Shown here: positions 34,324-44,872 of the stretch, in pieces | Numbering within the stretch: position 1 is the first letter of the stretch | Layout: the number at the start of each line of letters is the position of its first letter | NCBI RefSeq assembly: GCF_963259705.1 | Contig: NC_081842.1 | Coordinates: 37,785,796 to 37,849,795 of the forward strand | DNA from: Myotis daubentonii | Taxonomy: Eukaryota; Chordata; Mammalia; Chiroptera; Vespertilionidae | DNA: 64,000 nt | Direction of reading: 5' to 3' | Notes under the pieces: model-generated | Told to the model about the DNA's origin: nothing | Database searches by the model: none | What the model saw: only the letters and a program-made list of their open reading frames with translations | Position numbers and translations under genes: made by a program

Positions 34324-35922
34324 TCCTATCTAATAAAAGAGAAACATGGTAATTAGCATACGACCGCTACCCTTCCCATTGGCTAATCAGGGTGATATGC
34401 AAATTAACTGCCAGCCAAGATGGCGGCCAGCAGCCAGGCAGCTGGAAGCTAACATGAGGCTTGCCTGCTTCAGTGACGGAGGAAACCAACGTTCCCCGCC
34501 TGCCTTGCCGGCCTCTGAGCCTGCAGTTTAAAACATTGTAACAAATATAGAAGCTAAACAAAACCCCAGAAACATGCTTTCAGCGAGCGGGGATCTCAGA
34601 GCTGGAGTTATACATTGTTTCGATTATAGAACCCAAACAAACCAGATACCTGCTTTCAGCAGCAGAGGCCTCAGAGCTGGAGCCAGAGCTAAAGCTGGCC
34701 CAGAATAAAAAAGAAAAAGAAAAAAAGGAGCAGTTGGGAGCTTCAGTCACCCTCAGCCTAAAAACAGCCCTCCGCCCCTCACCCAGACTGGCCAGGCACC
34801 CCAGTGGGGACCCCTACCCTGAAGGATGTGTGACCAGCTGCAAACAGCCATCATCCCCTCACCCAGGCTGGCCAGGCACCCCAGGGGGACCCCCACTGCT
34901 GGGAGCCGGTCCATCCTTGCTGTTTCAAGGGACCTGGCATATATGGCATACTGTTCTTAATATGTTTGCTCCCCTTAGCGCTGTGTGTTTTAACCAAGGT
35001 CATCTCTCCAAGAAAGGTTGTTTCCCCAGGTAGGGATTTTTCCCTGAAGTCAGGGAGGGGATAAAACCCCTCAACTAAGTGCCAGGCGGGTACTTAATCA
35101 CTTTAACTACGAACAATCATGCTTAAGCTACATAATCTTTACTCCCTGGAATGGAGATAAGAAACGCCCTAACCTTTGTAATAGAGATTGATAGGATTGA
35201 ATCAACTGGTATAAATACAGATGTAACAAGACAGAAAGAGACAGAACTTAGAACACAGAACTTAGGAGACAGAACTTAGGCACAGAACCTACACAGAAAG
35301 TTCTCTAGAGACAGTAGAACTTCGCTGGAGAGAACATGGCAAAAGATCCTGGACAGAAACTGGCCTCAGAACCTAGAGACAGAACCTAGAGAGAGAACAT
35401 GGCAAAAGATCCTGGACAGAAACTGGCCTCAGAACCTAGAGACAGAACCTAGAGAGAGAACATGGCAAAAGATCCTGGGCTGAACCTGACTACAGAAATT
35501 GGCAAGAGAACCTGACTAGAACCTGGTGACTGAACCTGGCTGGAGAACCTGGACAGAACCTGGCTGGAGAACCTAGCGAGGGAACATGGCTATAGAACCT
35601 GGCTGGAGAATCTGGACAGAACCTAGCAAGAGAACATGGACACAGAACCTGGCTGGAGATCCTAACCAGAACTTTGCTGGAGATCCAGAGCAGAACCTCT
35701 CTGGAGATCCAGACCAGAACTTGGCTGGAGATCCTGGCTGGAGATCCTGGCTAGGCTGCTGATCAACTGAACACTGTCTCCGTGTCCTTCCTTCTTAGCC
35801 GACTCCGTCCACACCTTTGGGGACCCCTGGACCTGCTGGGGTTGGACCCTGGCACCCCACCCTGACCCAGGACACCCTTCAGGGCAAACCAGCCAGCCCC
35901 CACCCATGCACCAGGCCTCTAC
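34324..35922 (+). mobile_element. Non-autonomous Helitron, third of the tandem, split by a solo LTR
   Basis: 5' end TCCTATCTAATAAAAGAG. The body is shared with the minus-strand element 54121-54804: CCAAGATGGCGGCC near 34418, an A-rich/AAAGAAAAAG stretch near 34709, and CTGGCCAGGCACCCCAG repeats. The 3' end is CCAGGCCTCTAC at about 35911-35922 with no terminal hairpin. Without the LTR (34897-35854) and one copy of the duplication it would be about 635 bp. Confidence 0.87.
34897..35854 (+). mobile_element. Solo ERV LTR, betaretrovirus-like, with 6-bp duplication
   Basis: Runs TGCTGGGAGCCGG...TTGGACCCTGGCA. The perfect 6-bp target duplication ccccac occurs at 34891-34896 and 35855-35860; six bases is usual for class II (ERVK-like) integrations. 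A TATA-like TATAAATACAG lies at 35210-35220. From 35230 to 35760 the LTR is filled by AGAACCTGGCTGGAGA-type short tandem repeats, including a 68-bp-scale duplication near 35335-35470, so it is 958 bp against 655 and 533 bp in the sister copies. No internal sequence remains, consistent with LTR-LTR recombination. Confidence 0.93.
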
Positions 35923-36774
35923 CCTATATAGTAAAAGGGTAATATGCCTCCCAGCACTGGGATCAGTGGAGCCACGAGGCCTCCAGGCACCGGGATCAGC
36001 GTGACAGGGGGCAGCGCCCAAACCCCCTGATCGCCCTGCGGCTCTGTGTGTGACAGGGGGCGGGGCCACAACCCCCCTATCCGCCCTGCTCTGTTTGTGA
36101 CAGGGGAAGGTGCCCCAACCCCCTGATCAGCCCTGCTCTGTGCCTGATAGGGGGGAGCTCCCCAACCCCCTGATTGCCCTGCGGCTCTGTGTGTGACAGG
36201 GTGCGGCGCCCCCCTGCTCTGTGTGTGATGGGGTAGAGCCATAACCTCCCCATTGGCCCTGCCCTGAGTGTGAGAGTGGCGGCACCCCAACCCCCTGATG
36301 GGCCCTACTCTGTGAGTGACAGGGGGGAGCTCCCCAACCCCCTGATGGGCCCTGCTCTGTGCGTGACAGGGGGCAGCGCCCCAACCCCCTGATTGGCCCT
36401 GCTCTGTGCATGACAGGGGGTGGCGCCGCAACCTCCCCATTGACCCTGCCTTGAGTGTGACAGGGGGCAGTGCCCCAACCCCCCAATCGGCCCTACCCTG
36501 AGCATGACTGAGGGTGGCATCGCAACCTCCCAATCAGCCCTGCTCTGTGCATGACAGGGGGCGGTGCCCCAACTCCCCAATCGGCCCTGCTCTGAGCCCG
36601 ACCAAGGGCTGCACCTAGGGATTGGGCCTGCCCTCTGCCACCCGGGAGCAGGCCTAAGCCAGCAGGTCGTTATCTCCCGAGGGGGTCCCAGACTGCGGGA
36701 GGGCACAGGCCGGGCTGAGGGACCCTCCTTTCCCCCCCCTCGAGTGCAGAAATTTTTGTGCACCGGCCCTCTAG
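35923..36774 (+). mobile_element. Non-autonomous Helitron, fourth of the tandem, with 48-bp minisatellite
   Basis: 5' end CCTATATAGTAAAAGGG (TC decayed or shared with the preceding element). The 3' end is a hairpin GTGCAGAAA / TTTTTGTGCAC followed by GGCCCTCTAG at 36765-36774. Between them lies a minisatellite (36005-36600). Its 3' part (GAGGGGGTCCCAGACTGC, GGGCACAGGCCGGGCTGAGGG) matches the 5314-6097 and 53660-54120 Helitrons. Confidence 0.88.
36005..36600. repeat. Minisatellite, about 13 units of 47-48 bp
   Basis: Unit pattern GTGACAGGGGGCGGCGCC, CCAACCCCCTGATCGG, CCCTGCTCTGTGC. One unit near 36195 has an internal deletion. Minus-strand frames up to 204 codons are translations of this repeat (AGPIRGLG...PVTHR patterns) and are not genes. 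Confidence 0.95.
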
Positions 36775-38536
36775 TCTCATATATATGCTATAGTTTCTGA
36801 AACATAGTAAATCCTTAAAAAATATTATTTTGGTGGCAGTGTTGTTGTAGTTTATGTCCAGATCCCAACTTTCTTGTTGACCTCAGTATGTACATGGGAG
36901 GCATGACCTTTGAGGTGTTCCCTGCTCTAGGTTGATTGAAAATAGCTGACTAGAATATTATATTGAGAGGGATTCTGAGGTTTGCCATAGGATCTGCTGA
37001 AATCAATTAGTATTCCTATAAGTGGGCTGCGTAACAGCACTCTTTTCTGGGGAGCCATTTGCAGGGCCTGTCACAGTCCATGCCCTTGCCTCTCAGCCTC
37101 ATTGTCTGCCTTAGGCATCTGTTCAGCTTCTTTTGTCAGGACCAGTCCAGCTATGTTCAGACTAAGTGCGGTTTCCAGCCTACAGGGGCACTGCCTGCTT
37201 GGGTGAGAGCAAAGAATTTAATGAATAGTAGCTATGTATGGATGGGTTCTAACGAGAGAGGTTAGCAGGCTGGGGATTCAAAAATAACTTCACTGCAGCA
37301 ACTCTGGGTGAGCCAGCACATGCTGTACATTTCCATCCAAATAAAAGACATTCATTTTGAAGACCCTGGAATAGCTGTAACTTGAGATTCCCACAAATAC
37401 TTGGAAAACTGTCAGTCCTTTCTGAGTGACAGTAGATATAGAAGCAAGCATGCCAGTAAGAATGTGAAACTGATTCTGAGAAACGGCCTGGATTAGCCTT
37501 CCAAGAAGCCAGTGTCTTTAGCACTGATCTAGCTTTCACGTGCTTCGGGGACAGTGTTTTTATGAAGCATACCGATTAAACATTTGCTGCTCTCTCTCCT
37601 GGAAGAATTACAGAAATACAATAATTGTTATGAATGGTCTCTTAGAGTAGGGCTTATAAAAGATTCTCTTCCATGATCTGCAGAGAATTTGAACAGCGTT
37701 CTATGTTTTTTCTTTCGCTTCTACCAAATTTATCAATGTCTCGGGTCATTATATGCCTGATCACAGCAACATGAGTTCATGAATATGTATCAGTGAAAAT
37801 CCTGCAATTTTATGTGTTAATGTGCTCATGTCTTTAGGTGTTTATAGCAATTAAATAAGACCTTGATAAATTTAGAGGAAATAAAAACTGCTTTGATGTT
37901 ATGAGTGCTTATGTGGTTGGATTGCAGGCTGAGATAAATTATGTTTTGTGCAACTATTAATTTGTTTATTGGTTTTGTAGATAGATTCCCATTCAGTTAC
38001 ATTCCTTCTTAGGAAATAAGTAGTCTCTTCTTGGCCTTCTGCTGATGCTCATTTTAGCTTGTGAATGAAACTAATCCTTATCTCAGTTCATGGGAATATA
38101 GGTGTGCTTCCCTGTTGGGGATGCATTAGGAGGTCTTGAAATTTAATAATAGTGAGTCAGGGCAGCCACAGGGCAGGCTGCACAGGGGTCCAGGTTCTGT
38201 CACAGTACCATCAGGTAGGAGTGAACCCTGGTGGGGAAGGGACCCAGGTGGGGAAGGACCCCAGTAACAGAGATCACTGATGGAGAGGACCAGTGACCAA
38301 GAGCTCTGCTGCCTGAGGAAGAAAAGATGTGTGTTGTGGCACCTCTGCAGAACACAGGGGTGGGTCATTCCAGTGGGTGGTGCTCCCAAGGCAGGGCTTG
38401 GTAGAGCAGGGATTTGGAGTGGGGTCCAGAGAAGAAGTGCCATCCTGGGATCTGGGCCCTGTCTGGGTGGAAATGGGACTGAGTCCTGAAGGAGTGAGAG
38501 TGGCAGGAACTTGGTCACAGGCCACAGATGGGGTGC
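36775..38536. other. Unassigned non-coding sequence
   Basis: No named repeat or gene. A 142-codon minus-strand frame at 38126-38554 is proline/leucine-rich without domain resemblance and overlaps other open frames, so it is probably chance in GC-richer DNA. Confidence 0.35.
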
Positions 38537-38722
38537 GGTTGCCAGATTTAACAAATAAAAATACCAGACATTTAGTTACATTTGAATTTCAGATAAACAA
38601 AGAATAATTTAGTGTAAGTATATCCCATGTAATATCTGGACATACTTATACTAACAATTTATTTGTTGCTTAACTGAAGTTCATATTTAACTGGGCATCC
38701 TGTATTTTATCTGGCAACACTT
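38537..38722. mobile_element. Long-palindrome MITE fossil
   Basis: The left half (GGTTGCCAGATTTAACAAAT..., ATTTGAATTTCAGATAAACA, GTGTAAGTATATCCCATG) and the right half are imperfect inverted copies, ending ATCTGGCAACACT. The whole block can fold into one hairpin of about 80-bp arms. It is a recognised kind of mammalian DNA-transposon fossil, but I am not sure of its family name. Confidence 0.75.
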
Positions 38723-39370
38723 GGTGTGTGTGGTGGGGACACTAGTCAGCCCTTGTGCACTTGAGGAAGCCTCACTGATCTGGGAATAATGGAGGGTCTG
38801 GCTGTGGGGAGGCAGGAGGCGGAGGGAAATGAAGCAGGGCTAACGTGTGTGCATGTGAGTGAGTGAGTGAGTGAGTGTGTGTGTGTGTGTGTGTGTGAGT
38901 GTGTGTGTGTGTGTGTGCTTTAAGACCCATTTATTTTCATAATTTTTCTGTTTGGTTTTGCTTTGCAAGCACAAGCTGCATTTGGCCGGTGTCAGAGGCA
39001 TGATATTTGTTGGCTTGTAACATGAACTGACAAAGCTGTGTGTACCCAAAGCAATGCCATCTCATTGAAAATAAAAATTTCAATCTCCCCAAAGTGGTTG
39101 TCTAGATAACAGTGGACACAGGAATATTTGGAAACATCTGGATGATTGCTACCCTCTGCATAAAAATCCCCATGACTGACTCTGTTTTTCCATTTATATC
39201 CCAGATATTTTGAAACATGTAGACAGCCAAAGAAGCTCATCTCCAAGACAGAGTACATAATCACTGTAAGATGGGAAATTTTCAAAACTGCTTCTTGACT
39301 TTTTTTTTTTTAAGTCTGTTGATTTGTCTTTACTCCTAATCATCTCATTGATCTTTCCCACCCTACCCCC
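38723..39370. other. Unassigned sequence with (GT)n
   Basis: A compound (GTGA)n/(GT)n microsatellite at about 38850-38918 and a T-run at 39300-39311. Nothing else. Confidence 0.5.
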
Positions 39371-39440
39371 ATCCAGTGCCTAGCACAGTGTCTGGCACAT
39401 AGCAGATGCTGAATAAAATTTTAAAATGAATAGATGGGTG
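39371..39440 (+). repeat. MIR SINE 3' end
   Basis: 'cagtgcctagcacagtgtctggcacatagcagatgctgaataaa' is the conserved MIR 3' end on the plus strand. Confidence 0.75.
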
Positions 39441-40224
39441 AATGAATACAATATTCTTAAGCAATTTAGCCTTTACTACAGAGATTATAACAAGCAATAA
39501 AAAATGATTTAGAAGGGTAGAGAACAAATATTTATTGAGAGTACACTATGAGATGGGAATGGGACTAGATAACATATATTATGTGTATATGAATAGGTCT
39601 GTACTTTGTCACCTTGTGAGTAAGCATGAGTAGTCCCATTATGCAGTTGTGTAAACTGTGAGAGTTTGAGAAATTGTGAATATCCACTAAGAAGCAGGGC
39701 TGGGATAGGAGCCCTGACCTGTCTGAGCTGTTAGGACATCTCCACTGATTCCATGCAGCCCTCTTGGACTAATCTGCAGTACCTGATCATGTTTTGGAAA
39801 GTCTTCCATCGCTTTGAGAATTTGGTGAAAGTCAGATTCCTTTCCCAGAGACATGACCATCGGAAAAAATATTCCCAATTTTCCAAACAATGGAGCTTCG
39901 TCAAGGTGCCCTGATTCAGAACCCCGTGATTAGAGAGTCATATTTATTCCCATAGAGCCAGGGCTAAAGATCAGTCTCAGCCTTGCACTGATGAGGCCAT
40001 GCCCACTTTTCTGAGAGTCCTATCCTGGAACTCTCTCCTGGAGCAGAGAGGATCAGGTATCTTCATCTCACAGACTTGCTCAACCTTCAGAGAGCCAATC
40101 TGCTTCCTTCATTCCTGGTGGGATTGCATAGTTCTACTGGTAAATATATGCTGGTTTGATATTCAAAAATATAGATTTTATAATTCTTCCCTTTCCTCGT
40201 TCAGTGATTAGAAAATTAATAAAC
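39441..40224. other. Mostly unassigned; possible MIR trace
   Basis: A weak minus-strand MIR-like trace around 39600-39690. Otherwise nothing recognised. Confidence 0.3.
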
Positions 40225-40990
40225 AATAGTAACCCAAATAAACTTGTGTCAGGTGCCAGGAGCACAGCAGTAAACAAGACAAATATAGTCTCTGCCCAGA
40301 GCCAGAGTTACCAGGAAGCCAAATAAAGTAGCTTAAGCTGCAGGTTCCCTCAAGAGCACAGTCTCCTTTGAAGCCCCTGGAGACATATGGTTTGTTTTTG
40401 TAAAATATGCAAAGCAGGTATTTCTGGATTGTTTTCCTTAAAGAGCCAATCCCCTCCCCCACTGAAGAAGCTCAGGCACCACAAAACCTGCATCCTCCCC
40501 TCCACCCCACTCCCCACCCCGCCACTGTTCTCTGGAAGTTAGAGAGAAAGGAGTAACAATGAGAGAATAAATGTAAGAGGATTGTCCTGGGCTTGGGGGA
40601 AGTGCTTGGGGAGCTCCTGCAAGGGGATTTAGTCTTTAATATATAAGCTGAGATCAGAAGGCTGAGTGTTTTGTTTGTATTTGTTTGTTAAGGATGGAGG
40701 TGCAGTAACAGGTGGAGGGAACTGAGGGTGACAAGGCCCTGGGCTGGGAGAGGGCAGGCCTGGTGTGAGGGCCTGGATGAGGTACCTCAGGCCCTCAGGC
40801 CTGGTGGGTGTAGAGACTGAGGAAGGCTGATTGATGGGAGAGAAGACTGAAGAGAAGAGTGAGCAGGTTTCTTAGGGCCAGTAGCGCCTGTTGAGTATTT
40901 TGAACTTTATTCTAAGGACAGCAAGAGGCTGCTGAAGGGGAGTTAAAGGTCAGATTTGCATATTGAAAACCACCCTGGCTCTAAGGTGGA
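40225..40990 (+). repeat. L2 LINE fragments
   Basis: 'gtcaggtgccaggagcacagcagtaaacaagacaaatatagtctctgccc' at the left and 'tgttgagtattttgaactttattctaagg...aaaggtcagatttgcatattg...ccaccctggct' at the right follow the L2 3' region order. Confidence 0.65.
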
Positions 40991-43309
40991 GAATCGGTGT
41001 TTTTGTTCTGTTTTGAACCTCTAGAAACATCACCTGGAGCATAGCTGTGGCTTGATAAGAAAGTGAAATATTCTTTGGAGAACATAAATCTCTCAAGGGC
41101 CATGTCCCCTTGGTGTATGAGGGGACAAAGCTGCCCAGCCAGCTTCTGACACACTGGATGAGAAGTGCAGGTGAAATCAGGGCAACAGTGAGCATCCTGG
41201 GACCCTGCACCTTTGGTGGTGGCAGGTGGGGGCAGTGTGAGAGCTTTTCTGGCACCTCGCATTCTTCCTCCATCACAGCTGACCTCAGGCTGGAAGCGGT
41301 GAGAATTGAGGGAGACTCTAGAGGACCCGACATTGCAAAGCAACAACCTGTGATGGGAATAAAGATCATGTCAATGTCAGTGTCAAAAATCATGCTGCCC
41401 TTTAAGAGCCCAAGTGACCTTGAATGTGGAAGGGCCAGTAAAATCTGGCTAACTCAGCAGCCCACATGCAATGGATTTCCAAACTTCACCAGACATGCTA
41501 CTCTCGCCGCCTCCCAAGAGCAGCTTACATTCCTCAGCTGCCTAGGCTGGTTTTGCCCCAGACTTTGCTCTTTACTCTTCCCCTAGAATAATTCACAGTT
41601 TGCTACTGTCAGAATGAAACCCTGATATTGAAACCCAGTGGTCATGGTGATTCTGTCTGTGTGACCCTGTCGCATGGGATGTGACAGAAAGATGTCTCAC
41701 GGATTAGACTTGCATGAAGATCTGAGGACATTGCAGGCGACCTACGGCCCAGACTTCCTTGACTGCACAAAATTAGTACAGCAACTCTCAGCCACTTCAG
41801 TGGCCCTTGCTAACCAAGAAGTGTGGTAATAATTCTTAATAGGGTGTACTTGTTAGGTGAAAGAATTATAGAATACATTTTAGGTGAAAGAGGAGTGTCT
41901 GTGCTTAAAGAGTAAAGATCAGTTATCTGTAACATGAACTCATACACATTTTACTTGTGATGATGTTAATAAATACGGGGTTAAGACATTTTCTGAATTA
42001 CAATAACATTTCTTATGAAGTTCAAGATATGAGTGCAGACTTCACGTTGCCTATACTCTAATACAAAATCTTAGCAGCGAGTGCTAAAAAAGTTAAATTC
42101 GGGGAAGTCAGGAATAAAACTTCTAACATTCTCACCATTGATCAGCATGGGACATTTTTCTATTTGGGGAGCATTTTGACATTTGTGTCCCTGTCAACTT
42201 TAGGGAGGAACTGAGGAAGTCAAAGGAAGAAAGAGGAGCTGACTTGCTGTCCAAGGGGACTGAGTAAAGGTTGGGGCCAGAAATGCGTTGGATGGGGGCA
42301 GGTGGGTGTGGGAAAGACAAAGCTAACCAGCTGCTGCTGTCAGCCCTGACCTATTTCTTCTAGCCCCGAGAGCTGTCCCTGTCCCTGCTCTCAGCAACTG
42401 TGACACTGCCTTGGGGTGTCTCTGTAGCCAACCCACACTGAGTGATACCTGTCCCTGCCAGTGTCTTAAGTGTCACCAGAGAAAGATAGTCCCCCCTCCC
42501 TGGAGGACACAAGCTTTACTTGTTGACAAGTGGACACTTGGTTCCATTTTCACACCTTCCAAAAACTGTCATAGATGAACCACACTTTTGTTAACTTTTC
42601 TGATGTGAGAAGCTACAGATGGGGGTATAGAGACATAATTTTTCAATGTGATGTTCTTTCTAGGTGGCAATAAAATGACTTTCCTGCCATCAGGAGAAAC
42701 AATGTGCATTGAATTATTTTTTATAGCCATAAAAGGCTAACTGTACCTGATGGCTCTGTTTTCATTGATTCCATTCAGAATTACATCCATTCCGTGAAAT
42801 GTTGAGGAATGGGAAAAGAGAAAGAGAACAGATACATGTTGATTGCCTGTGAGTGCTTTACATTTTAGTTGGCATGAATTATAACTCATAAATTCCATTG
42901 TCTGAGCTACATAACCTTCCACATGCTCTAAAATAACCCAATTCCTATTTTGAGCCCCTGCCTGGTGCCAGAAACTTATTCTCAAGTAATTCAGAGTTTC
43001 TGCCCCATTTTCCTTGGAGTGATAGCTAAGGTCTTGAGGGGCGATTGCTGATATATGGCTAGCATGGGGCTTTTGGAGGGTGGGGAGGGGTTTGGGATCC
43101 AGTTCTCAGCACCATAATGTCCAACCACACTGAAAAGCAAAACGGGAAGGCTTATTGATACACCCACCAACGAGGTTGCCCCTTGCCCCGTTCACAGGTG
43201 TCTTCTTGCTGCTCCTGCTCATTTTGCTCCTGAGCCACTCTGGGGTGTGAGGATCATTTTGAGGTTGTTGGAACTCCAAACTACTTATGTCATTTTGACC
43301 CCAACCCTG
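40991..43309. other. Unassigned non-coding sequence
   Basis: About 2.3 kb without a recognised repeat. The largest frame (158 codons, 41110-41586, plus) overlaps two minus-strand frames of similar length. I see no domain, signal peptide or convincing splice signals, so I do not call it a gene. Confidence 0.35.
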
Positions 43310-43430
43310 GGTATTTGAAATATTATTTTCCATTTATAAAGGAGGAAAATTGAGATTCAGAGAAGCGTAGACCTTGCCCCAAGTCTCATAACTAATGAAT
43401 GGTAGAGCCCAATCTGCTTTCCAAACCCAT
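43310..43430 (-). repeat. MIR SINE
   Basis: 'attttccatttataaaggaggaaaattgagattcagagaa...aatggtagagcccaatctgctttcc' is the MIR core read on the minus strand. Confidence 0.7.
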
Positions 43431-44181
43431 GTGGTTTTGTTCATCATCATGACTACCCACCAAGCTATATTCCTCCCCCCACCCCACCTAAGAAACTTCT
43501 TCTAATCTCCCAAGAATAATGTCTGCCTCCCTAGAAATTTCACAGCCTTTGCTGTCGAAACCTTTGAGGTGACATTTAAGCATCACACACTGCTTTATAT
43601 GCTGGCTGTGCACACACAGAAATAGCACTAATTAGGCTGTGGCTCCTAGAAGGCAAAGACCACTTCTTGCGTTTTTCTCTCTCTCTCTATTTTTTTTTTT
43701 TTTTTTGCTAATACTATACCATATACATAGCAACTGCTCACTATAGGGTTGATTATAATAAAAATAATGAGTTAATAAATAAATTAGTAAATGGATGAGT
43801 GTTTATTGCCTATAACTATTTGTTCTATTTCTGAGGTCACACGGCGGTAATAGCCTGGTTAATGACACATGGCCTGTAGATATCTGCTTTTGCCCTCCCC
43901 TTTTAACTCCACTGACTTTAAATCCATATGGTAACTTGGAGAGCATATGAATCCATCTGTGGTGGGGCTTTATCACATTCTTCCCCTCATGCTCTACCTA
44001 TAGAATCTATTGGTCCCCCCCAATTTCTCTAGCTTTTGATTTCCCATCTAGACATAATAAACTAATATGAAATTAAACCAAAGCCTGATCATAAATTTAC
44101 CAGGCATGAACTGTCTTAAATTAATATGCACAAGGCTCATTCAAGTTCTTGCAAATTTGGCAAGTGAAGATAGAAGTTTTG
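43431..44181. other. Unassigned sequence with T-run
   Basis: CT-rich then poly-T at about 43675-43706. Otherwise unassigned. Confidence 0.35.
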
Positions 44182-44189
44182 GTCTAGTC

Positions 44190-44425
44190 CAGTGATGGCG
44201 AACCTATGACACGTGTGTCAGAGATGACACATGAACTCATTTTTTTTGGTTGATTTTTCTTTGTTAAATGGCATTTAAATATATAAAATAAATATCAAAA
44301 ATATAAGTCTTTGTTTTAGTATGGTTGCAAATATCAAAAAATTTCTATATGTGACACGGCACCAGAGTTAAGTTAGGGTTTTTCAAAATGCTGACACTCC
44401 GAACTCAAAAGGTTCTCCATCACTG
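44190..44425 (+). mobile_element. hAT MITE with CAGTGATGG ends
   Basis: Starts CAGTGATGGCGAACC and ends GGTTCTCCATCACTG. The 8-bp duplication gtctagtc is perfect (44182-44189 and 44426-44433). Sister of 30763-30980 in opposite orientation and about 18 bp longer. No transposase. Confidence 0.94.
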
Positions 44426-44683
44426 GTCTAGTCAATAAAGATATTGCAGCTTGGTAATATCCCTAGAATCTAGGGCCTAAATGATGCTCTTTCATCAATT
44501 TTTAATTGCAAAAAGAAAAACAAAATTTAAGAATACAAAGAAACAGACTCACCATGAAGGCTATATTGTTTTTGAGAATGGCACTTCTCAGAATTGTGCA
44601 GTACACAACTTGAACCAGATTGTATAGTGGCTCTGCAAGAAAAGGAATAATCAAGAACTTTATTTAAAATAAATCACTATTTA

Positions 44684-44872
44684 GCCCTGGCCATTGTGGC
44701 ACAGTTGGTTGGAGCGTCATCCATTACACTGGAAAGGTTGCAGGTTTGATCACCTGTCGCAGCCAGTGCAGGAGGCAACTGATTGATGTTTCTCTCTCTC
44801 CCTCTATATCTTCATCTTTCTCTAAAAATCAATAAAAAAATATCCTCAGGCGAGGATTTAAATAAATAAATA
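44684..44872 (+). mobile_element. Ves-related SINE, older subfamily
   Basis: Starts AGCCCTGGCCATTGTGGC, has a B-box-like GCAGGTTTGATCACC, the GATGTTTCTCTCTCTCCC region and the characteristic AATATCCTCAGGCGAGGATT segment before an (AAAT)n tail. The duplication is not clear (possible imperfect copies of 'aaatcactattta'). Confidence 0.88.

Noticed and set aside
35662..36763. Minus-strand frames up to 204 codons
   Set aside because: Translation of the 48-bp minisatellite and Helitron ends; every frame contains the same repeated peptide.
41110..41586. 158-codon plus-strand frame
   Set aside because: Two antisense frames of 121 and 147 codons overlap it; no domain, signal peptide or splice context, so the open reading is probably GC-driven chance.
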